IMG/VR virus record: IMGVR_UViG_3300023199_000031
Span: 1 to 37,684 of that record
Length of the DNA: 37,684 nt
Origin: a virus
Direction: 5' to 3' (one strand)
Part shown: positions 31,807 to 37,684 of the stretch, one piece after another
How the letters are laid out: the number at the start of each line of letters is the position of its first letter
Position numbering within the stretch: the stretch's first letter is position 1
Program-made: the position numbers and the translations under genes
The notes under the pieces: model-generated
Seen by the model: the letters and a program-made list of their open reading frames with translations, nothing else
Databases searched by the model: none
What the model was told of the DNA's origin: nothing

Positions 31807-32077
31807 CGAATATGACGCAAACATAGGGCCGAATCCAGACGGGCTTCACTGGAAACTTATTATGTCAACGATGGATGTTGCGTCAAAAAGGAAAGTTCGC
31901 TGGAAAGATTTTGGCAAAGCCATAATATGGGCTGATCGACGGTTAGCCGCACTGGAAACCGCTTTGGGCAAAATAGCCGTGTTGGAACATTCGGATACTT
32001 GCTCAGGTGAACTCACTGAAAATTGTATCTGCGATTGCCATATACATATTGCAACACAAGCCCTGAAAAATGACTGA
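31799..32077 (+). CDS. Small phage protein
   Basis: This 92-residue protein starts at ATG 31799, with AGGA 6-7 nt upstream and an 8-nt overlap with the previous stop; an in-frame upstream start is less likely. It reads NIGPNPDGLHWKLIMSTMDV, then a helix DRRLAALETALGKIAVLEHS and a Cys/His-rich end (SDTCSGELTENCICDCHIHI) that may bind metal. Function unknown. Confidence 0.55.
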   Translation: MSSEYDANIGPNPDGLHWKLIMSTMDVASKRKVRWKDFGKAIIWADRRLAALETALGKIAVLEHSDTCSGELTENCICDCHIHIATQALKND

Positions 32078-32156
32078 TCTACGCCGCGCAGTTGCACACG
32101 ACGAGGACTACAGAGAAATGAGTAACGCAAAGCGACTGGCTGAGAACGGGAGCTAA
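32070..32156 (+). CDS. Possible 28-residue ORF
   Basis: An ATG at 32070 overlaps the previous gene by 8 nt and gives 28 residues ending ...NAKRLAENGS, 4 nt before the repeat protein gene. The ending resembles part of the Ead-like protein at 33231 (AKRLAEIRERHTE), so it may be a remnant copied from a similar gene. No ribosome site is obvious, so it is doubtful. Confidence 0.35.
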   Translation: MTDLRRAVAHDEDYREMSNAKRLAENGS

Positions 32157-32160
32157 AGCA

Positions 32161-32544
32161 ATGAAAGGTAGAATCCTAACGGCCGCGCAGCTTGAACAAG
32201 CCGGCGCGGGCGAAGATCAGGTCGAAGTGTTCCGTGAGGCTTTCGGCGAGTCCGTGCCGGTGACGGTCGAGCTTACCGAGTCTGTGGCGGATCGATTCGC
32301 ATTTTACTGGGCCGCGCGGAGTTTTCTGAGCGCCCCGGCGTGGGCAGAGTACCAGCGCGCTTGCGACTCGGCGGGTACAGAGTATCTGCGTGTTCGCAAC
32401 GCGGCGCTGGCAGAGTACGAGCGTGTTCGCGACTCGGCGCGGAAAAAGTACGACCGCGTTCGCGATGTGGCGTGGAAACAGTACGAGCGCGCTCTCGCTC
32501 GCGAGTTCGCAAGACTTTACCTTCAGGACGGGGAAAAGTCATGA
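32161..32544 (+). CDS. Repeat protein B, paralogue 2 of 3
   Basis: This 127-residue protein opens MKGRILTAAQLEQAGAGEDQ and VEVFREAFGESV, nearly identical in its first block to repeat protein A, then reads FAFYWAARSFLSAPAWAEY. Four repeats of about 11 residues follow (ALAEYERVRDSARKKYDRVR and like). It ends in REFARLYLQDGEKS. Lengths differ from A by changes in repeat number. It is coupled by a 4-nt overlap to paralogue 3. Confidence 0.75.
   Translation: MKGRILTAAQLEQAGAGEDQVEVFREAFGESVPVTVELTESVADRFAFYWAARSFLSAPAWAEYQRACDSAGTEYLRVRNAALAEYERVRDSARKKYDRVRDVAWKQYERALAREFARLYLQDGEKS
32191..32250 (+). repeat. 60-bp direct repeat, copy 2 (near-identical to 26581-26640)
   Basis: Matches 26581-26640 at 59 of 60 bases. 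It encodes the same conserved block of the repeat proteins. The difference is one transition (G here, A in copy 1). Confidence 0.9.
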
Positions 32545-32864
32545 ACGGCAGAATCTTGAAAGTCGCGCATCTTGAACAAGTCGGCGCTTGCGAGGACCAA
32601 GTAGAACTATTTCGTAAGACTTTCGGCGAGGCCGTGCTGGTAACAGTCCAGCTTGCCGAGTCTGTGGCCGACTTATTCGATATCAGTTGGGCCGCGCAGA
32701 AGTTATTGCGCGCCCCGGAGCAGGTAGAGTTCGCGCGCGTTCGCGACTCGGCGAGGAAGATAAAGCACGGCCGCGTTTGCGATGAGGTGCGGGCTAAGTA
32801 CAGACGCGTTCTCGCTTGCGAGTTCGCACGTCTCTATATCTTAGAGGGGCAGGACGATGAGTAA
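32541..32864 (+). CDS. Repeat protein C, paralogue 3 of 3
   Basis: This 107-residue protein starts ATG 32541, overlapping the stop of paralogue 2 (ATGA). It reads LKVAHLEQVGACEDQVELFR with a FGEAVLVTVQLAESVADLFD block, a clear relative of A and B but more diverged at DNA level, then two or three repeats (VRDSARKIKHGRVCDEVRAK) and a CEFARLYILEGQ end. The frame is open upstream in the same frame but is there a shadow of paralogue 2. Confidence 0.72.
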   Translation: MNGRILKVAHLEQVGACEDQVELFRKTFGEAVLVTVQLAESVADLFDISWAAQKLLRAPEQVEFARVRDSARKIKHGRVCDEVRAKYRRVLACEFARLYILEGQDDE

Positions 32865-33219
32865 CGCGAAAAACTACCACAAGAAATTACAAATGCAGGA
32901 CTTATCTCTAGCCGCAGAGTTTGATGAATTGGCCGATGAGATTGTGCGGACCAAGATATTCAAGCGGATATTGTCGGCGATCAATGCTGGTGCTGTTCGC
33001 ATTGAACGGCTGCAACAGGTAGAGAACACACTAGAATCGGCTGTAGAGATTATCAAGCACATTGTGTATACAGGCCCGTGTGCGCTCGGACAAGAAGATA
33101 ATAAAATCTGTTGGGGCTGTGGCGAACCAGTGATAAATACCAGCAGAGGGCCGGTGCTCGGCCACCTCGAAAACTGTCCTTACGCTAAGGCAGAAAGGTT
33201 TCTTAACCCGATTGACTAA
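32857..33219 (+). CDS. Small zinc-binding phage protein
   Basis: This 120-residue protein starts ATG 32857 (8-nt overlap). N-terminal helices (SLAAEFDELADEIVRTKIFK) precede ICWGCGEPVINTSRGPVLGH and LENCPYAKAER, a Cys-x2-Cys plus His/Cys site, likely a zinc finger. It is a typical small early protein of unknown function, and more AT-rich than the neighbouring blocks. Confidence 0.6.
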   Translation: MSNAKNYHKKLQMQDLSLAAEFDELADEIVRTKIFKRILSAINAGAVRIERLQQVENTLESAVEIIKHIVYTGPCALGQEDNKICWGCGEPVINTSRGPVLGHLENCPYAKAERFLNPID

Positions 33220-33230
33220 GGAAGGCTGAT

Positions 33231-33917
33231 ATGACCGCTAAAACAGACAAACCGAAACCAGAACGCGAGACAGTCAGGGTCAATGTTCCCGAAACCGGCG
33301 CAAAGCGACTGGCTGAAATACGGGAGCGACATACGGAAGCAGACGATGAGGATGTTTACATCCATTGGAGCGAGTCAGATGTCGAAAATTTTGCCATCCA
33401 CGCACACAGGGACCGCGCCTTCCTGCTGGAACAACTCACCGCAGCGCAGGAACGGATTGCTGAGTTGGAGGAGGCGTCACGCACACGCAAAGAGTACGAC
33501 CTTCGTTGCGATAAATGCGGTGCCCCTCACTGGTTCGATACATCAATTCCCAGTGAAATCTGGAACCAGATTGCTGAACCTCACGAAATACTGTGTTTGC
33601 TATGTATAGACAATTTAATGTCGGAACGGGGGTTAAGTTGTGAATGTCAGTTCTATTTTGTCGGAAAGGCGGTTTATTCAGAACTGTATGCAGATGATTT
33701 ACAAAAACGGATAACAAACCAAACTGCTGCGCTCAATAAGTTACAGCGGAAATATAACAGCATGAAAGGAGGGCTTATTAAAGAACGCGACGAGCTGCGG
33801 GCTGCTTTGGAGAGTGCGCCGGAACCAGAAGTTTGTGACGTGCGGGCAGAAGCCCTCGATATGTTCTACGAGGAATGGTACACCGACCCACGGAAAGAGG
33901 CGTTAGGTGGAGATTGA
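33231..33917 (+). CDS. Ead/Ea22-like protein with zinc-finger insertion
   Basis: This 228-residue protein combines an Ead-like N-terminus (AKRLAEIRERHTEADDEDVY, then ENFAIHAHRDRAFLLEQLTA) with a cysteine-rich domain: LRCDKCGAPHWFDTSIPSEI and ILCLLCIDNLMSERGLSCEC. A C-terminal coiled coil follows (QTAALNKLQRKYNSMKGGLI). Such modular proteins are assembled by exchange in lambdoid and other phages; function unknown. Its local GC is low (35% at 33601-33660 by hand count), supporting recent transfer. Confidence 0.65.
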   Translation: MTAKTDKPKPERETVRVNVPETGAKRLAEIRERHTEADDEDVYIHWSESDVENFAIHAHRDRAFLLEQLTAAQERIAELEEASRTRKEYDLRCDKCGAPHWFDTSIPSEIWNQIAEPHEILCLLCIDNLMSERGLSCECQFYFVGKAVYSELYADDLQKRITNQTAALNKLQRKYNSMKGGLIKERDELRAALESAPEPEVCDVRAEALDMFYEEWYTDPRKEALGGD

Positions 33918-34004
33918 CGAGGAAACCGAAGAACTACGCAATAAGAGGCTTGATTGTTAAAGTGGAGCGGTGTGCTTTCCTTATAGCGGACAAATCCGGT
34001 AGCT

Positions 34005-34229
34005 ATGTCCCGCCGACCAAAGTGCAATAACAACCGACGCCGGCCGCTATCCAGCGGGAAGTCGTGCGGCAAGCGGCAATACCCGTCGGCGGCTAAAGCG
34101 CGCAAAGCGGGACGCCTTAACTGGCGTGTATCGCTTTACCCGTATCAGTGTCCTTTTTGTGGCGCGTACCACTTAACCAAGCGCAAACCGAGCGAGCAGT
34201 ATCAACCAGGAGATAACGGCCGTGACTAG
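34005..34229 (+). CDS. Small zinc-finger protein
   Basis: This 74-residue basic protein reads MSRRPKCNNNRRRPLSSGKS, an AAKARKAGRLNWRVSLYPYQ stretch, then CPFCGAYHLTKRK. The YxCPxCGxYHL pattern with a basic N-terminus is common in small phage zinc fingers next to early genes. It may bind DNA or RNA. It is preceded by about 90 nt with no convincing gene. Confidence 0.72.
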   Translation: MSRRPKCNNNRRRPLSSGKSCGKRQYPSAAKARKAGRLNWRVSLYPYQCPFCGAYHLTKRKPSEQYQPGDNGRD

Positions 34230-34332
34230 CCTACCGGATGCAATCTTTCTCTTGGAGGAATTGCTCGCCGACATGATCCGCTACCGGGACATCATGATTT
34301 CCAAACGGAACGCGGGCATAGCGGGCGACTAA
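34222..34332 (+). CDS. Small 36-residue ORF
   Basis: A GTG at 34222 with AGGAG about 9 nt upstream overlaps the previous stop by 8 nt. It encodes 36 residues, with helix LPDAIFLLEELLADMIRYRD and end ISKRNAGIAGD. It is the last gene of the rightward block, 6 nt before the end of the convergent leftward block. It is credible because of the ribosome site and overlap. Confidence 0.6.
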   Translation: MTSLPDAIFLLEELLADMIRYRDIMISKRNAGIAGD

Positions 34333-34338
34333 ATCGCG

Positions 34339-34527
34339 TTATTCGCGTTTTGCGTTTTTATAGCGGCCTTTCGTGTCGCGCTTACGCTCGCCGCCGGTCT
34401 TATTCGCACCTAACTCGTATAGCCTTTTGCGGATCGCGACGATATTTGGCGGCGTCCCGGTTAGCTGTTCCCATCGATCCACCCACGACCGATCGGTACA
34501 GACTCGGCCGCAGCGGTTATAGGGCAT
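34339..34527 (-). CDS. Small basic protein, end of leftward block
   Basis: This 62-residue protein begins at ATG 34527, 5 nt after the FN3-like gene. It reads NRCGRVCTDRSWVDRWEQLT and NIVAIRKRLYELGANKTGGE, ending in a basic KGRYKNAKRE tail. The middle resembles a helix-turn-helix of small DNA-binding proteins, but no clear family. As the last gene of the late operon it may be weakly expressed. Confidence 0.55.
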   Translation of the reverse strand: MPYNRCGRVCTDRSWVDRWEQLTGTPPNIVAIRKRLYELGANKTGGERKRDTKGRYKNAKRE

Positions 34528-34532
34528 CCGTC

Positions 34533-35483
34533 TTACGGTATCGAGTTAAGGCAGATCGGCGCGCTCCGTTCCGACTCGACGCCCGCGAGCGTCGTCGCGC
34601 TGATCGTGTACCCGTCCGGGCAGCGAAGCGTATAGCTGCCGTAGAACGGACTCGGTAGCGCGGCGATCGAGTCAGCCGCCGGAGCCGGAGACGCGGCCGG
34701 GACCGTGACCGTCTGACCGGTCGAGAGATAGACGGTATAGCTCGCCAGATCGACTAACGGGGAGCCGTCCGTATTCTCGGTCGGCTCGCGCCAGCGCAGC
34801 ATAACCCGCCCGTCCGCTAGTACCTCGGAGCCGGTCGGCGGCTCGGGTTCCGGGGTGGGTTCCGGGGCGGGACATTCGTCTGGGCAATCCACGGCCGCTG
34901 TAGCCTCGATCCTGATAGCCCCAGTACGAACTACCCGATGCGTCTCCCCGGTAGCGTCTGCGCGCTCTCCGCAAGCCTGTGCCGCCGTATACGCCTGTTG
35001 GTGCCTCGATAGCTCGGTGAAATCAGGGGCGGGCCCGACGCACGACCACGGCGTAGTCGTCCCGTCGCCGACCTGTCGGTAGCCGTACGCGGTCGAAAAC
35101 ACGAGGATCAGGACGACGAAAGTAGCGAGCGCAAATAACGGCTTGTGCTTCGGCAGCGTCCGGTCGTCCTCGGTGCCAGGGCCATACGGCAGCACGCCGG
35201 GGCCGCCCTTGTGAAACAGGGTATTAGCTATCCAGTTAACGAGCCGGTGCATATGAGACTCCCGCCGTAGCCGAAAGGTAGAGAGCGATACCGAAACGCG
35301 CGGATCACCCCGGAGCAGGGTGTTCGCGCCAATATCGACGCCGTGATAGACGAGCCAGAGAAACAGGTTCCACGTGGAACGTCGGGCTTGCCAGCGTTGC
35401 CGGCGGAGCTTCATGCCGATACGCCAGACGAGCCAGTTCCCGCGATAGGTAACGGGGATCTCGGCTATCTCGCGGGTCGTCAT
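34533..35483 (-). CDS. Membrane-anchored protein with FN3-like exterior domain
   Basis: This 316-residue protein has two parts. Residues 1-100 resemble a small phage protein with a VYHGVDIGANTLLRGDPRVS motif (L-x-GDP-x(2)-S plus basic helices). A membrane helix follows at about 114-133 (LFALATFVVLILVFSTAYGY). The external part has a proline-rich acidic linker (CPAPEPTPEPEPPTGSE) and an FN3-like sandwich (RVMLRWREPTENTDGS, SLASYTVYLS, YTLRCPDGYTISATTLAGVE). It might be a spanin-like lysis protein or a surface anchor. It starts ATG 35483 in a 4-nt overlap with the holin. The two parts may be an old fusion. Confidence 0.62.
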   Translation of the reverse strand: MTTREIAEIPVTYRGNWLVWRIGMKLRRQRWQARRSTWNLFLWLVYHGVDIGANTLLRGDPRVSVSLSTFRLRRESHMHRLVNWIANTLFHKGGPGVLPYGPGTEDDRTLPKHKPLFALATFVVLILVFSTAYGYRQVGDGTTTPWSCVGPAPDFTELSRHQQAYTAAQACGERADATGETHRVVRTGAIRIEATAAVDCPDECPAPEPTPEPEPPTGSEVLADGRVMLRWREPTENTDGSPLVDLASYTVYLSTGQTVTVPAASPAPAADSIAALPSPFYGSYTLRCPDGYTISATTLAGVESERSAPICLNSIP

Positions 35484-35779
35484 TTTTTCTGCTCCCGGCG
35501 ACCGTTGATCTTGCCAAGCCCGAATACAGCCGCCGTGATGATGCCCTGCGTAGCAAAGAACTCAGGCTGCGAACTGACCGCTGCGATCCACTCGGTTGCC
35601 CGCTCCGGCGAGAACCAGGCGACGAAACCGGGCGAGAACCAGTACAGCGCGATCACCTCGTCGGTCCAGCTACGTTCCATCGCGGCGACGCGCGCCATCA
35701 TGCGCTCTTGCTGCGCGCGGCCCTTGGCACCGAACAGCCCGATTACTTGCCCCGCGATCCCGGCGAGTACGTTAATCAT
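35480..35779 (-). CDS. Holin-type protein (3-TM GTA/phage holin-like)
   Basis: This 99-residue protein has weakly hydrophobic segments (residues 1-18, NVLAGIAGQVIGLFGAK; about 42-58, VIALYWFSPGFVAWFSP; about 75-92, FFATQGIITAAVFGLGK) with a helix of charged heptads between (AQQERMMARVAAMERSWTDE). The ERSWxDE-x(8)-FSP pattern is typical of GTA/phage 3-TM holins. It starts ATG 35779, overlapping the small membrane gene (ATGA). Confidence 0.75.
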   Translation of the reverse strand: MINVLAGIAGQVIGLFGAKGRAQQERMMARVAAMERSWTDEVIALYWFSPGFVAWFSPERATEWIAAVSSQPEFFATQGIITAAVFGLGKINGRREQKK

Positions 35780-35952
35780 CGCTCGACTGCCCGCTGCCCG
35801 ACGTTCGCCGCGCTATATAGCCCGATAATCAGGCCAGCGAGCGCAATAAACGAACCCTCGGAAACGTGGCCGGTAAAAAGCCCCGCGATACTCGCGAGCG
35901 TGAACGCGACCGCGAGCGAGTACTTGCGCTGCCGAAATATTAGATCGTTCAC
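35776..35952 (-). CDS. Small two-helix membrane protein, holin partner candidate
   Basis: This 58-residue ORF starts GTG at 35952, sharing its first base with the stop of the TIGR03790-like gene, and ends in TGA overlapping the holin ATG. It reads RQRKYSLAVAFTLASIAGLF, TGHVSEGSFIALAGLIIGLY and SAANVGQRAVER, that is two membrane helices with a short glycine turn. Similar proteins of about 55-60 residues with this RKYxLAxAxxxAS...AANVxQxA plan are widespread in phage lysis regions. Confidence 0.72.
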   Translation of the reverse strand: MNDLIFRQRKYSLAVAFTLASIAGLFTGHVSEGSFIALAGLIIGLYSAANVGQRAVER

Positions 35953-37400
35953 TACGGCTCCAATGTTAGCGCGGTCCTCTTAAACGGAGCGTATAGCGGA
36001 TCACCCCCCGCCGCAAACAGGCCGGGATTGATTCCGTTCTCTAGCCAGACCGCCTCGGCTAGCGTGTAACCTTTGAGTAAGAGATAGAGGCAGTTAAATT
36101 GCTTATTCGCGTAAGCATCCGTCTCGTGAGAAAACGAGCCGCGCCCGGAGCAACCGCCGTCTATTAGCCAGCGCGATTGCCAGTGATGCGACGCCGATTG
36201 CCCGCCGAGAAAAACGCCCAGGGTGTGCGGCTTCCAGCGGTGTTTACCGGGTAAGTTCGGTCGCCACGTATACAGGAACGCCGGAGAGTCGTCGTCTATA
36301 AAGTCCGGGTTCCAACCGTGATTAAGGAACCCGCCGCCCGCTGCGAGAAAAACCTGATGCTCGACCGGGACGCCGCTCTCGATATCCCCTTGCGTCCAAT
36401 CGGCTAGCGCGGAGTCCGCTAGTTCGTTCGCGATCGAGTGGCCGGTCTGCGTAGCTTTATAAAAGTATTTAACGTCCGTAAAGCCTACGTCCTTTAGAAC
36501 GCGGATCATTAGAGAATCGTGTGAGGCGTACCAATTCTTCTGCGTTCCCGCGACACCGATAACGACAGGCTTGTCTATATGATTCTGCCGTTCCCCTACT
36601 ATCGCGTTATCAATAACCCGTTTCGTTTGCTCCACGAAGTCGGACGGCTTCGTATACCAGTAATCCGGGGCAGCGTAGGCAATCCGTCCGTGCAATAGCG
36701 CCTCGTACGGCGAGTAATCGCCTTCGATATGAATATCCGGCTTCGGTCGCGTGTAGTTTAACGTCGTATCCGGCTCGCCCGGATATAACGCTTTAGCGTC
36801 TACGAACTGCTGCTGCTGAAAAGTCTCATAAGCGGCGGTCGCGCCGACCTTCATACGAAAAACAAGGTCACGGCATAGCGGCCGAACCCCCGCGAAGTTC
36901 GGCATACAGGCTTTCCACTGATTATGTGGCGGGTCGTAGGCTGCGCCCGAGTCCCACGTATGCGGCTGGTCGCCGCCCTCGCTATCTTCAACCAGTCGAA
37001 CCACCCCGCTCACATGACTTGCTAAATCAGTCCCGTGCGTATTAAACGGAGATTCGCCGTGTACTTCTAGTTGTTGGGCTAACGGACAACCAGCGGCAAG
37101 AAAAACCGCCGAGCATTTATCTATCGACTTAACGTGATTATAAAGCGGCAGCCAGAAGTCATTATAACGGGTCGCGCTATACGCCCACATTCCGCTGGTG
37201 CCCATCGCGAAGCCGATTAGATTCGCGCTCGGGATTCCGCGACGATCAGCGTAATATTCCGCGACCTCCTGAGAGCCGGATATCTGCGTGTTATAAATTA
37301 TCGCGCAGCGCGCGTTTAAGGGGTTAACCGTCTCCGAGTCGGCCCGCGCTATCGTCTCGTAATAGTATCGCCAGCGGGCTATGCCAGCCTCGGCGCTCAT
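35952..37400 (-). CDS. TIGR03790-like protein
   Basis: This 482-residue protein reads CAIIYNTQISGSQEVAEYYA then DRRGIPSANLIGF (32-64), followed by CSAVFLAAGCPLAQQLEVHG (96-115). It ends GGCSGRGSFSHETDAYANKQ, LLKGYTLAEAVWLENGINPG and GDPLYAPF (466-473). The NTxxxxSxEVAxYYxxxRGIP opening and LLxGYTLAEA...GDPLYxPF ending match the TIGR03790 family as I recall it, mainly from Verrucomicrobia/Planctomycetes and similar; it may have a gingipain-like (C25) fold with Cys/His active site. Cys105 and His114 are candidates, not proven. It starts ATG 37400 (ATGA overlap with the sandwich gene). A virion-associated depolymerase or processing protease is inference. Confidence 0.6.
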   Translation of the reverse strand: MSAEAGIARWRYYYETIARADSETVNPLNARCAIIYNTQISGSQEVAEYYADRRGIPSANLIGFAMGTSGMWAYSATRYNDFWLPLYNHVKSIDKCSAVFLAAGCPLAQQLEVHGESPFNTHGTDLASHVSGVVRLVEDSEGGDQPHTWDSGAAYDPPHNQWKACMPNFAGVRPLCRDLVFRMKVGATAAYETFQQQQFVDAKALYPGEPDTTLNYTRPKPDIHIEGDYSPYEALLHGRIAYAAPDYWYTKPSDFVEQTKRVIDNAIVGERQNHIDKPVVIGVAGTQKNWYASHDSLMIRVLKDVGFTDVKYFYKATQTGHSIANELADSALADWTQGDIESGVPVEHQVFLAAGGGFLNHGWNPDFIDDDSPAFLYTWRPNLPGKHRWKPHTLGVFLGGQSASHHWQSRWLIDGGCSGRGSFSHETDAYANKQFNCLYLLLKGYTLAEAVWLENGINPGLFAAGGDPLYAPFKRTALTLEP

Positions 37401-37684
37401 GCTGGCGTGTAATTGATCGCGAGAACGACGTTCCGGGATGTCGGTGCCGTTACGCTGATCCCCTTAACCGGTGACGGCGCATCGGCCGCGATCCTGAAAT
37501 TAATCCGTGCCGCTCCCGGCCACGACCCCTGATCGACTATTGCCTGAATAATATCAGAAACATCGAGAGTCTCGTCGTTCGAGCCTGTGGTCGCTCGGGC
37601 GGTAAAAGTGGCCGTTTCCGTCGTCAGCGACCAGCTTGACGGCAAATTACTTGCACTAGGCGCGGCCGAGCTCACGCTTTCCTC
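37397..37684 (-). CDS. DNRLRE-like beta-sandwich protein, C-terminal part (gene crosses the join)
   Basis: The frame enters at 37684 and runs to the TGA at 37397; its N-terminal part is at 1-473. Taken alone it could start at GTG 37675, but that would cut off the first half of the sandwich. It contains SSWSLTTETATFTARATTGS, the LDVSDIIQAIVDQGSW motif and a GISVTAPTSRNVVLAINYTP C-terminal strand pair. It overlaps the TIGR03790-like gene by 4 nt (ATGA), so the two should be co-translated. Confidence 0.8.
   Translation of the reverse strand, partial: EESVSSAAPSASNLPSSWSLTTETATFTARATTGSNDETLDVSDIIQAIVDQGSWPGAARINFRIAADAPSPVKGISVTAPTSRNVVLAINYTPA
37557..37684. repeat. Terminal direct repeat, right copy
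   Basis: The right copy of bases 1-128, identical except at 37558. Removing one copy leaves an uninterrupted coding frame through the join, which shows that the ends are adjacent in the biological molecule. Confidence 0.93.

Noticed and set aside
33907-33960. 17-codon ORF (GTG) after the Ead-like gene
   Set aside because: No ribosome site and no recognisable content; the gap up to 34005 is too short for a reliable gene.
26081-34332. Integrase, repressor or attachment site for lysogeny
   Set aside because: No recombinase catalytic motif, no HTH repressor and no att-like repeat found in either block; the phage appears lytic.
34330-34375. Bidirectional terminator at the convergent junction
   Set aside because: There is a short CGCG...CGCG pairing and T runs (TTTTGCGTTTTT), but the stem is only four pairs; not strong enough to call.
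37557-37684. The terminal repeat as a T7-like packaging repeat
   Set aside because: It lies inside a reading frame that continues through the join and is about as long as a large assembly k-mer, so circular closure explains it better.

Overview
The window is an essentially complete genome of a tailed double-stranded DNA phage with siphovirus architecture (HK97-type head, long non-contractile tail). Bases 1-128 recur at 37557-37684 with one mismatch, and a gene reads straight across the join. The molecule therefore closes to a circle of about 37,556 bp, either circularly permuted or with the repeat left by the assembler. The body is high in GC (63% in a 60-base hand count at 22021). Promoter and ribosome-binding signals look sigma70-like with strong AGGAG cores, so a bacterial host, probably Pseudomonadota, is an inference only. 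I see no integrase, repressor, tRNA or CRISPR array, and no DNA polymerase or helicase. This fits a lytic phage that relies on host replication enzymes.

Layout on the circle: one divergent control region (about 26.08-26.55 kb) and one convergent junction (about 34.33 kb) divide the genome into two transcription blocks. The rightward block (26554-34332) is early/accessory. It holds small zinc-ribbon and DUF551-like proteins, a probable single-strand annealing protein, a PD-(D/E)XK nuclease, a YqaJ-type exonuclease, a structured leader, a low-GC island of tiny overlapping ORFs, and three paralogues of an Ala/Glu/Arg repeat protein.

The leftward block runs from 26080 down to 1, crosses the join, and continues from 37556 to 34339. 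In order it encodes: replication protein, VRR-NUC nuclease, unknown protein, Ref-like nuclease, HNH nuclease, small and large terminase, small membrane protein, portal, protease, major capsid, a strong terminator, a small head protein, and six genes of putative glycan/sulfate/methyl modification enzymes. It then encodes the connectors, tail tube, tail chaperones with a -1 frameshift, tape measure, tail tip, two tail cargo genes, two small membrane proteins, an M15 endolysin, a beta-sandwich protein crossing the join, a TIGR03790-like protein, two holin-type proteins, a membrane-anchored FN3-like protein and a small basic protein. Nearly all neighbours overlap by 1-35 nt, indicating translational coupling.

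The most unusual part is the cassette at 13904-17800 between major capsid and head-tail connector. It holds a Rossmann/MptE-like protein, two tandem sulfotransferase-like P-loop proteins, a SAM methyltransferase, a GT-A glycosyltransferase and a further glycosyltransferase-associated protein, all behind a terminator that should keep their expression below that of the capsid. I read it as a candidate virion or host-surface decoration pathway. Other points of note are a RBS-pairing RNA element at 30559-30643, a recently duplicated repeat-protein gene, and a TIGR03790-like protein in the late region.
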